NCBI GenBank assembly: GCA_907163375.1
Contig: CAJQUW010000527.1
Coordinates: forward strand, 1 to 64,000
Direction: 5' to 3'
DNA: 64,000 bases
Origin: Prostheceraeus crozeri
Taxonomy: Eukaryota; Platyhelminthes; Polycladida; Euryleptidae
In this document: positions 44,144-52,839 of the stretch, piece after piece
Position numbering within the stretch: position 1 is the stretch's first letter
Layout of the letters: each line of letters begins with the position of its first letter
Notes under the pieces: model-generated
What the model saw: the letters and a program-made list of their open reading frames with translations, nothing else
Databases searched by the model: none
What the model was told of the DNA's origin: nothing
Program-made: the position numbers and the translations under genes

Positions 44144-44912
44144 GGTTGCAAATATACTCGAACAATGGTCTAATCATTGCCGATCTGATCAGATGTGTGG
44201 ATGCTTGCACTTTTAAATCGAACAACTTTAACTTTCGAAAGAAGTGAATTTTGAAGATTCTTCTGAGATGATTGTAACTGATCAGATTCGTGCAGCTAGC
44301 CTCATCCTGCAACTTTGGTTCAGAACTGCAACTATTGTTATTCCAGTCTACGAGAATGCGTATTTCATAAAACTAATTAAATGAAAATCTCCGACAGATA
44401 AGGGCAACACATTTTGACCACAAGCAGCAAAAGTTTTATGCCGTCATGCCTAGCAGGATAGACCATGTCACTCAAATGACCTAGCAGATGTCGTCGCAGT
44501 ACAACACAATGATGCATAGATCATTCATTAGCTGCAGATGTATCAGAATTCACAAATAATATAGAGACATGCACTGTTCGCTGTGTACGTACAATTGAAC
44601 TGATGAAGCGACATTACTGAGCAAAGCGTGAATGTTATCCATCTATTCTTGACCACGACAGTGGTTTGATAACAACGCTGAAACAATTTAAATTCATTTT
44701 TCTCGCATGTGAACACATCAGTTGAATGCATTTGAACACATTATTGAAATATGCATTTGTACTGATTTGTTTTGTCAGATGCATTTGATTACGGTGAGTC
44801 AAAAAATTGAATTTTCATGACATGAAAGAAGTTGCATTTGATATTTGTGAACTGATAGGTGAGAACATCTTTTTCGATACGGAATTAACCTCTTAAGCTA
44901 TGTTCACACAGG
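44144..44912. repeat. 769-bp duplicated segment, copy 2
   Basis: Near-identical partner of 36,982-37,750. The match runs from GGTTGCAAATATACTCGAAC to TTCACACAGG, so its last 17 bp are the outer end of the Harbinger-like element that begins at 44,896, with the TTA target site at 44,893-44,895. Because the homology crosses the insertion point into the element, copying happened after, or together with, insertion of an element with that terminal sequence. Confidence 0.9.
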
Positions 44913-47241
44913 AGAGAAGAACCTGAGAGTTGACCTCAAATCAAACCTGAGACTGAGACCAACCCGTTCACACGTGAGAGACAGATCTCAGGAAAGAAGC
45001 TGCCCCTCATTTTCTTGAGCCTCTCCTTCACCGAACCATCGATGCTTAGACTCACTGAGACATGACCTGAGATCTGCAGAGACCTAGGTCTCAGACCTGT
45101 TCACACTATCGACATCAGGTCGCAGATAAATTGAAAAATGTTTCTATTTATACCCTTTTGTTGCGCTAACTCTCAGGTTCCGTTCAAACTATGTGAGAGC
45201 TTGCTGAGACTCATGATTCATTTTGTCATGAAGAATAGACGTGGGCAAGTCGCTGAAAGCCTATAGGTATTCGTAAAACATTCCACGTAAACCGGCCATC
45301 AACTCGTTTACGTAGGTTGTTTGATGCATTGCTATTTTAACACAATGAGTAATTTTGATAATTTTTACTTAATTGATTTCCTTTGAACTTAAATCTCAAA
45401 TTGTTTCTGAAGGCCTACTCCTTTAGATTGGTTCTTTTCGTCAAATTATTTCAGTACAAGTATGAAATGCTCATAACCCTACTGGGCCTGTGGACCTGTT
45501 TTCAAGCACTGAAAATAAAATCAAACAAACAAAGACTTCTGAAAACACGTAACAAAAAAAATCTTCACAGAAATTTATCAAATTTATCAAGCGCAAAACC
45601 ATCGAGGTGGTCTATGGTATGAAGTAATAGTATTTCTTTTCCCTAGGCTCTATGCCTCCTTCAAAATGTTCATCAATAGTAGATAGCATACCACAAAAAT
45701 AGTCTAAATTTTACATAGTCTAGAAATTCTTCTAACTTCCCTATCTCGGGCAAATTCAGATCAGCTCTGTCATATTACTTTCTAACAACCTCTTTCAACC
45801 TCTCCATGTTGAAGAGAGGTATAGGTTTACCACCTTGTAAAGCTACCAGGAGAAGGAATTCGTTCATCCCGGCTGCAGAAATAATTGTTAATAACACTTG
45901 GACTGACTGACTTAACACTCATGTTTCAACATTTTCTGATCATTACATTTAATTTTACACTTGGACAACACTTAATTTTCATTAGACTGCTTCCGTGCAC
46001 CAGTGCTAATTGTACTAATTTTGAAATGTCTTTGTCGTATAGTGCTCTCTATATTTGTCTTTGTATGTGTCTAAGATTTATATGATCTCCATTTCCTTTG
46101 CAAATATATAAACGTTTCTCTCTTTCTCTCATGTTTTTAATTTTCTACTTGGGGCATGCAACTAGATGGTGAAATGACTCATCCTCCTCCTTCAAACTTT
46201 GATGAAAAAGCTCTCGATTGAAGCGCTTATAAAATATATCTTAATAATAATCTGTTTCTAATGGTTTGCAAGGTTGGACCTTGCGTTTTGGCTCGTCCTT
46301 GGGTAAGTGATGCAAAATTTGTTTCATAACTTAACGTTTCAAACGCGTACAACGCGTACAAAACACTGGTCTCATTCGGCATGCATGTGGGAATAAACTA
46401 ACCGAAGAAATCCTAATTAAAAGATTCCTGCTTGTTGAAATTTTATGCACGTCGTGATTCAGCGCGTTGACTTTAAGTTGACTATTGCGTATCTTTACGA
46501 ACACGTAGATGCAAGTCCGCTGTTTTTCATGTTTTTTTCTACTACTGACGATTTAGTGCCCCGCTTTTGGTAGTAAAAAAACTTGGCCACCATGATATAG
46601 CTCAAAACTGATTTCATCAATCAAGTAAAAGTGGCCTGTACGTGCCTCATTATGTTTCTGTCTAATTCATCGCAAATTCAGATTTCTGAAAGAAGCGAAA
46701 CATGACAATATTTACAAGTATCATCAAATGAATCACTAGTTTAGACTGAATTGACTTGTTCAACCAATCTAAACACAAAATATTATTTCGCGTATATGTG
46801 TACAAAATAAATGAGCGTCGAATACACAATCCAGTTGGATATTGATAACAATGAAGTCTCAGAAAAGTTGAAACGCGTACAACTTTTGCTGAGACATGGT
46901 CGTTGTTTCAGTTGAAAATCTCAGGGTTGTTCACACTTGAGACAAGGATCGTGGAGTTTATCTCACAGGCTTCTCTCAGAAACTTGAGAGAAGCTTGTCT
47001 CAGGACCGTTCACACTATCTCTCAACAAACGTGGTGAGCCTCCCCCGGGTCGCCCCGCACAAACGACAACGGATGAAGTCAGTGGGTCTCAGGCATGTCT
47101 CAGGACTGTTCAGACTACGTGGAGTTAGTCGCAGCATAATTTTGATTGACGATTGAAACTGACCACTGAAACTGCAATCTTGCCGTTTGATTGGATGATT
47201 GCCTGAGTCTCAGCTCTCAGCTCTCATGTGTGAACGTAGCT
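44896..47241. mobile_element. PIF/Harbinger-like non-autonomous element
   Basis: A 2,346-bp element. Inverted ends begin AGCTATGTTCACACA on the left and AGCTACGTTCACACA as the complement of the right, and are flanked by TTA on each side (44,893-44,895 and 47,242-47,244), the 3-bp target duplication typical of PIF/Harbinger. The outer 350 bp on each side are packed with a short word in both orientations, such as CTCAGGACCGTTCACACTAT, CTCAGACCTGTTCACACTAT and CTCAGGGTTGTTCACACTT, a subterminal-repeat arrangement. The centre is AT-rich; two short open stretches (45,383-45,622, 45,885-46,085) show no DDE transposase or Myb/SANT motif. An hAT-type assignment is less likely because the flanking repeat is 3 bp. 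Confidence 0.75.
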
Positions 47242-47494
47242 TTATCCGCGGACATATGAAAACGAAAGAGTTAAGTAAATATCTTTTAAGATGTTTAACA
47301 CTTAGATGTCCATGAAAGTGTTTTCAGGATAAATCGCTTGATATGCATATCCAATAGTGCTTAAATACTATGTTCCCAAATGGGACATATCTATGGCACA
47401 ATTTTACCCGTTTTATGTTCTCATGAAGAAAACATGTTTTCACGAAATATAACTTTGTTCAAGAGATAGATATGAAAAATTGCATTGCCTTCTT
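47242..47494. other. Short spacer
   Basis: AT-rich sequence between the Harbinger-like element and the piggyBac remnant; nothing else seen. Confidence 0.4.
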
Positions 47495-48010
47495 TCATCT
47501 AGGGCTTATATACTGCAAGAGATCGTCTAAATAGTGAATATTCAAATGCATTTGTACATGTAAATGTATTCTGACAGAGTCCATATTACCTTTACCTATT
47601 GTGACAAAATTCAAAACATTGCTTTGGTATAGTCGAACATTGCATTTGAAAGAGCTGTGTCGACAATTTTTCCGATAATATACACATCTTCCTTGACTAA
47701 TAGCATCGACTGTGGTGTAGCCAACATCATCAAATCGGATATCTGACGGCAAATCCATATGTTGACCACCACCGATCTGAGGATGTATAGGACTCGATTT
47801 CAGAAGACATAGAGCGACGTTTCTTCTAAATTGTATATGCCTGATCTTGTCACATGGATGCAACTCACAATGCAATCGCCAAGCCGCAAAATGGACAGAT
47901 TTACAGAATTCGAGAAGAGTGGCCACCATCATTTCTTACCGGCAATGTTTAGTCTGTAGGACGAGAGACGTCGATCGCAAAAGTCCACTCCACCCATAGG
48001 CATACCTGGA
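47495..48010 (-). pseudogene. piggyBac transposase C-terminal remnant
   Basis: Minus-strand remnant of a piggyBac/PGBD transposase. From high to low coordinates it shows PMGGVDFCDRRLSSYRLNIA and GKK, the conserved MGGVD block holding the last catalytic Asp. After a frame change the helical region LLEFCKSVHFAAWRL and KIRHIQFRRNVALCLLK follows, then the Cys/His-rich C-terminal finger with GRCVYYRKNCRHSSFKCNVR. The last finger has lost some cysteines. The first two catalytic aspartates and the whole N-terminal half are missing, and no TTAA-flanked inverted ends are found nearby, so this is a dead, truncated copy. A domesticated host PGBD exon is conceivable but the frame change argues against it. 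Confidence 0.8.
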
Positions 48011-48697
48011 AAAGGATAATTCATATAAAAAAGGTGGCAATTATATATAATAAAAACACCAAGATTCTACTGTTTGATCAAATTTGGTTGAGTCAGATCA
48101 AGTGTATCACGTTTGACTCTCCGCTTTGTAGATTGTAGTGGCTCGTGGGTGAAGTGATTACTACCTATGGTCACTGATGAATAGTCCCCTGCGCCGCCGG
48201 TCACTTCTTCGGCGTCGCACTGGCGGAGATATTTTTCGTTATATTTTATGGATTAACTGTCTCCACTGTATTTCTAACTGGAACTTAGGAACATATCGTT
48301 TGTTCCTGAGGAAAAGTCCAAATTACTTTCTAGTTGGGTATAACCAAGAGAGTAGCCCTTTTAAATTGATCTTTTAAATAAATTCACTAAGCAAGATGGC
48401 GTTGGTGGCATTTCATTTGAAGAAGAGGTCAATAATTATTTGAGTGGAAATGTCGGAAACGAAGGCTTAATACGCTTGCATGGTGGGTGAAGAACAAAGA
48501 AATTTATCCTCGGCTGTCCAAAATAGCGAGAGGTAGATCATTGGCTTAATAATTTTAATAATTTATCATTATTATTTTTATTTATTTCCGTTTTTATAAT
48601 CTTTTACTGTAAGATACTCATAATCAAGTTCGTTTTTCGATTAAGCGAATACTTAGATACTGCAAGGAGAGATCCGACTTGTATTCTCATGAACTCA
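48011..48697. other. Spacer with a GC-rich patch
   Basis: Mostly AT-rich, but 48,185-48,230 is a GC-rich patch (CTGCGCCGCCGGTCAC, CGGCGTCGCACTGGCGGAG) that resembles the inner sequence of the MITE at 48,698 and may be a decayed relative of it. No gene seen. Confidence 0.4.
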
Positions 48698-48815
48698 ACA
48701 GATGTACGCCGATAAACGCCGCCGCCGATTGTTTCGGCGTGGCGGACACCGACACCGATTAAAATTTATCAGCGCGCCGAAAACGCCGCCGCTGATGAAA
48801 AATCCGTACATCTGT
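48698..48815. mobile_element. GC-rich mini-MITE, 118 bp
   Basis: The ends are perfect 11-bp inverted repeats, ACAGATGTACG (48,698-48,708) and its complement CGTACATCTGT (48,805-48,815). The inside is GC-rich with several CGCCGCCG and CGGCG words that can pair into a long hairpin, unlike the AT-rich flanks. No coding capacity and no clear target duplication. Confidence 0.6.
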
Positions 48816-49194
48816 AAAGGAATGAAGTTCAATGTTCAAGTCAATGTAACTCGTGACAAATTTTATACCGTATCGTTAATTTTCTTCCGAATCTTGATAA
48901 CACTGCTGATAATCACGAGCTTCAGTAGTTCTGCCTTTGTAATAAACAAGTCGCGCGAATCAACATTAGCAGATAACACTACGGTGTACGATGCTTGACT
49001 GTCGTGCGCAAGTGAAAGGTACATATCCCAGGAAGATTATTTTTCCTGACATTTATTTTCTATCTACGGAGTATGTTTTTCAACATTATGTAGGATTACA
49101 CTTGATCCAAATCCATGAGTAGTTATAGGTATGAGATCCGGCGCATCGCTTCGCTCAGCACCGGATCCCACACCCAGGTAGATACAAAAATGAA
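48816..49194. other. Flank of the Polinton, exact border unresolved
   Basis: AT-rich sequence followed at 49,137-49,172 by a small hairpin (GATCCGG ... CCGGATC) just before the terminal repeats begin. The true left end of the Polinton lies somewhere between about 49,100 and 49,200. It cannot be fixed because the matching right end is outside the window. Confidence 0.4.
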
Positions 49195-49766
49195 AAAATG
49201 AGGGTCCTCTTGAAATTTATAAAAAATTGTTAAAATTAGGGACCTCTTGAAATTTAGCAAAACAAAATGCAAAATAGGGTCCTCTTGAAATTTAGCAAAT
49301 CTAAATGCAAATTAGGGTCCTCTTGAAATTTAACAAATCCAAATGCAAAATAGGGTCCTCCTGAAATTAACAAATCAAAAATGCAAATAGGGGCCTTCTG
49401 AAATTTAGCAAAAACAAAAATGAATATGAATAAAAATATTCATTTAAAAATGGAAGATGTAAAAACAAAAGAACCATCAGCCCCCTTATATCCTTCATTA
49501 TCATATGAAATGGATATAGCAAAACACAAAGGTAGAGTCAGGTACATAAAAGATAAGGAGACACAACTATTGTTAAAACTAGAACATTATGATAAATTAA
49601 GAAAAAGATGGACTATAGTGAAGAATGTAACACAAGGAGTTGGAGTATTCTTAACAGTTTCTTTAGGCGCTCTGACTATTGTCATTTCATCTGGCGTTCT
49701 TACAATTCCTGTTGTTGCTACCAGGTACAGGTACAGGTGTTTTCACAACGTCACTTGCAACAGTGA
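49195..49766. repeat. Polinton left terminal inverted repeat
   Basis: From 49,282 to 49,766 this is the inverted partner of 63,514-64,000. The outer part is a minisatellite with a period of about 38 bp, AGGGTCCTCTTGAAATTTAG and variants at about 49,202, 49,240, 49,276, 49,314, 49,352 and 49,387. The inner part runs into a coding region, so the first gene lies partly inside the terminal repeat and is present at both ends of the element. Confidence 0.9.
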
Positions 49767-50107
49767 TAGATAAATCTGTATTGTCTAAGAAACGAAAATC
49801 TTTAAGTAAGAAACATGCCCATGTGAAAGAAGTATATGATAAACTACATTACTACTTCCAGAGAGTGTGTGATGACAATGTTATTACGTTAGATGAGATT
49901 GAAAAATTTGACCAAATAGCTAGAGAAGCAACTAAAATTCCTGTTAAATATCAAGACAAAGTAGACAATGCAGATTTTTTAGAAGAAATAAGAACTTTAT
50001 TAAAAACGTTAGTACAAAGCTCCATAGAAAAAAATAAGTTTTTCACTAAAGTGTTTTTGCTGTGTATCAATGATACCACAAAATTCAAATATTATCTTAT
50101 AAAATAA
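49420..50107 (+). pseudogene. Polinton frames at the left end: small hydrophobic protein region
   Basis: A coding region of the fossil element that begins inside the terminal repeat. It has a charged N-terminal stretch (KEPSAPLYPSLSYEMD), a helix with many Lys and Arg, and then two hydrophobic Gly/Ala/Val-rich segments of the membrane-active type (VFLTVSLGALTIVISSG). Downstream is a helical, charged part. Function unknown; position and hydrophobic core suggest a small virion or membrane protein. The mirrored copy of its first half lies at 63,506-63,862. Confidence 0.6.
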
Positions 50108-51057
50108 TGAATACAAATGAGACAAATGAGGCAAAAATAAAACAACTAGAAGAATTAATAAAACAGAAAAATATTTTGAAGAAAAAACATAGACAATATC
50201 GAATGCTACAAGCTGGCGTTCAATCTGATATGTTTGAAAAAATGCGCCTAACTGAACAAGTGAAAACTGATTTTGAAATAACTATTGCGCCACTCAAAAT
50301 TCTTGAGAAAGAACTCGCAGTTCATGATAAACGAATTGATATATCTGATCCAGTGCAGAAAACCATTATGGATGATTATGGTTTGTTAGAAGCAAACATA
50401 GACAAGAAATTACCGAAATCTATGCTATTTGAAAATTCTACAATTTTTATAGATGGTAAGCCATTTCTTAGATTTTACTTAGGTGGTGAAGAATTATTTA
50501 TAAATACTAAAGAAAGTTTAATTTTCACACCAGACAAAACAGCTTTCAGTTTAGACAGAAAATTCGTGGATTTATTAAGAGGAGCGGATTTAGATAACTA
50601 TCATACTGATGATCTACTGAAATACAAAACTATGTTAGACAAGGTTGGAACTGTAAAAACTCTTAAGCGTTATAAAAATTTGAATGGCTTATTATTCAAA
50701 ACGTCTAGTACCAGTAAAACAGGAACAAAGATACTAATGCCAACAGCTGCTTCGCCAGCAAGAACTGGTTATTCAACACCGCCTGGTTATTCAACACCAA
50801 TGGCTGCTTCGCCAGCAAGAACTGGTTATTCAACACCGACTAGTTACCCAAAAACAGGAACAGGTCTAAAAGAGACAACGGTTTTCCTGCCCGATGATCC
50901 GCAAGAATTAATAAACAGATTAGAGATTTTATTAGCTGCAACAAAAGAAGGGCATAACTCTAGTTTTAACGAAATACATGCAATCTTAAAAAGACTATCA
51001 GAAAAGAAAATTATTAGTGAAAAAGACTACAAAAGCTTATCTAAATTATTTAGTTAA
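50107..51057 (+). CDS. Polinton accessory protein with coiled coil and Pro/Thr repeat
   Basis: A 316-residue frame that follows the previous region directly. The N-terminal third is a Lys/Glu-rich coiled coil. A middle domain (FENSTIFIDGKPFLRFYLGG) leads to a conserved-looking helix DLDNYHTDDLLKYKTMLDKV, of a kind seen in an uncharacterised protein that recurs beside capsid genes in animal Polintons. Then comes a low-complexity stretch with AASPARTGYSTP twice. Function unknown; probably structural. It overlaps nothing downstream and sits 2 bases before the next gene, as in a compact viral gene block. Confidence 0.6.
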   Translation: MNTNETNEAKIKQLEELIKQKNILKKKHRQYRMLQAGVQSDMFEKMRLTEQVKTDFEITIAPLKILEKELAVHDKRIDISDPVQKTIMDDYGLLEANIDKKLPKSMLFENSTIFIDGKPFLRFYLGGEELFINTKESLIFTPDKTAFSLDRKFVDLLRGADLDNYHTDDLLKYKTMLDKVGTVKTLKRYKNLNGLLFKTSSTSKTGTKILMPTAASPARTGYSTPPGYSTPMAASPARTGYSTPTSYPKTGTGLKETTVFLPDDPQELINRLEILLAATKEGHNSSFNEIHAILKRLSEKKIISEKDYKSLSKLFS

Positions 51058-51059
51058 AA

Positions 51060-51848
51060 ATGTCTTCGGCAGAACTAGAAAAAATTAATAAACATTTAGA
51101 AAATTTAACCGAGATTTTGTCCTCATCAAAATTTAGTACGTCATTAAAATTTATAACAACTACTTCCTCGCATACTTGTAATTTAGACCCTATTATTCAC
51201 TTAGAACAAGAAAAACATTATGAAGTAGCATTAACTAGTTTTTCAACATTTAACACTATACAAAATATTATCAAAGATGTAAATGATCGATTTAAATATT
51301 CAAATGACAAAGGTAAAACTTGGAAAGAATTAACTTTTCTTCCTGGATCTTATGAAGTTGAATCGATTTCCAATGAAATAAAAAGACATTTAGGCATTCA
51401 ATTTAAAGACAAGAAACAATTACATTTCGCAGTTAAACCAGCAGTAAATAAATTTTCTCTTACTTTAGATGAAAATCATCAAGTTGATTTTGATATTGAC
51501 AAATCTTTATCAAGACTATTAGGATTTAAAAAGAAACTCTATGCACAAGGTTTTCATATCAGTGAAAATATACCTAAAATAACTGAAATAAATTCAATCA
51601 ATGTTCAATGTGATATTATAGAAGGTGGTTATGTTAATGGAAAGCTAACAAATAATATCTTTAATTATCCAGCATTTACAGTTCCGATTAGTTACAGTTT
51701 AAATGTAATCCCAAAATCATTAATATATTATCCCGTGACACGAAAAACAATTAATTCAATTACCATTAGAATAACAGATGAGAAAGGAAAGGCAATAAAT
51801 TTTGGAGGCGAAGAGATTATGATAGATCTATTACTACGAGATGTGTAA
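51060..51848 (+). CDS. Polinton penton-like minor capsid protein (predicted)
   Basis: A 262-residue frame without signal peptide or membrane segment. After a short helical start (LEKINKHLENLTEILSS) the rest is beta-rich: HYEVALTSFSTFNTIQNI, FLPGSYEVESISNEIKRHLG, and a C-terminal block of YPVTRKTINSITIRITD followed by FGGEEIMIDLLLRDV. This order of strands is typical of the second capsid protein (single jelly roll, penton) of Polintons, which usually sits next to the ATPase, as here. The start is the ATG right after TTAGTTAAAA. The assignment rests on visual family likeness and context. Confidence 0.65.
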   Translation: MSSAELEKINKHLENLTEILSSSKFSTSLKFITTTSSHTCNLDPIIHLEQEKHYEVALTSFSTFNTIQNIIKDVNDRFKYSNDKGKTWKELTFLPGSYEVESISNEIKRHLGIQFKDKKQLHFAVKPAVNKFSLTLDENHQVDFDIDKSLSRLLGFKKKLYAQGFHISENIPKITEINSINVQCDIIEGGYVNGKLTNNIFNYPAFTVPISYSLNVIPKSLIYYPVTRKTINSITIRITDEKGKAINFGGEEIMIDLLLRDV

Positions 51849-51868
51849 TTAAAAATATTGACTTAAAA

Positions 51869-52645
51869 ATGAGTGAAAGCAGTTCTGTAAAATATCCACT
51901 AAACAAGAAAGTGAAATTCAATCATCATCCAAACCTAACCAATAAAGTTTTATCAGTTATCTGTGGAAGATCAGGTTGTGGAAAAACGTATCTATTATTT
52001 AAAATTCTCACGACACCCAACTTTTTGGATTATAACAATCTTATAATTTATACAACAACAGCAGAACAACCCGTCTATCAATTTTTAAAATATGGATTTG
52101 AAAATAATCTTACAAAAACAGCAATTGCTTCACTGTTTGAAGAATATGAAAAATCGGAGTATGAAGAGGAAATAAGTTCGTGGTGTGAAGAAGCAGCGAA
52201 AAATAAACAACTAGTAGAACCCAATAAAAATAAACACATATCGATACAATTAATAGATGATAGTGGGAATATGCAAGATCCTAGTAAACTAAATAAAACG
52301 AAAAAACATTGTGTGGTGTTTGATGATTGTGTTAATAACAGAGATCAGGCAGTTCAGAGAAATTATTTTACAAGAGGACGACACAATAACTGTAGTGTCT
52401 TTTATTTGACACAAAGTATGTATTCACTAAATGGCAGCGTTATTAGAAAGAATGCTAATATTTTTATACTTTTCGAAATCAATCCAAGAAACCTAAGTGA
52501 TTTGTTAAGAGACTTATGTATAAGAGATAAAGATGAATTTAAACAATCTTGCTGTAATGCTTGGGCAAACGACTATGGTTTTATCACAATCAATATTGAT
52601 AAAAAAGTACATGATAGAGTTATAGAAGATTTGTTCATAGAGTGA
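51869..52645 (+). CDS. Polinton genome-packaging ATPase (FtsK/HerA-A32 type)
   Basis: A 258-residue P-loop ATPase. Walker A is GRSGCGKT near residues 33-40, Walker B is HCVVFDDC near residue 150, and the following sensor block is NCSVFYLTQSMYSL. A short, compact ATPase with this Walker B-to-sensor spacing fits the A32-like packaging motor that drives viral DNA into capsids in Polintons, adenovirus-like elements and large DNA viruses. It follows the penton-like gene after about 20 bases that include CTTAAAA before the ATG. Confidence 0.88.
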   Translation: MSESSSVKYPLNKKVKFNHHPNLTNKVLSVICGRSGCGKTYLLFKILTTPNFLDYNNLIIYTTTAEQPVYQFLKYGFENNLTKTAIASLFEEYEKSEYEEEISSWCEEAAKNKQLVEPNKNKHISIQLIDDSGNMQDPSKLNKTKKHCVVFDDCVNNRDQAVQRNYFTRGRHNNCSVFYLTQSMYSLNGSVIRKNANIFILFEINPRNLSDLLRDLCIRDKDEFKQSCCNAWANDYGFITINIDKKVHDRVIEDLFIE

Positions 52646-52839
52646 AACTCTTTACCGAACAATTGTTCACTGTCTAGCCTTCGGCTCGAGGGACCCTCTA
52701 TCGGAAGGGGGGATTTCTTGGCTTTGCCCCGACTGAAACTCTGAATCGAACATATTGTGCATTATGATTCCTCTTCTCAGTCTTCACTATCAGTGTATTC
52801 AATTATATTGCATTTTCTTTTATTCGTTGAAATATTTCG
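52646..52839. other. Spacer between converging gene blocks
   Basis: The plus-strand ATPase block ends and the minus-strand polymerase block begins here. It contains a GC-rich hairpin-like patch (CTTCGGCTCGAGGGACCC) that may mark transcript ends; no gene. Confidence 0.4.

Noticed and set aside
49137-49172. Hairpin as the true Polinton terminus
   Set aside because: It may mark the end, but the matching right end is outside the window, so it cannot be tested here.
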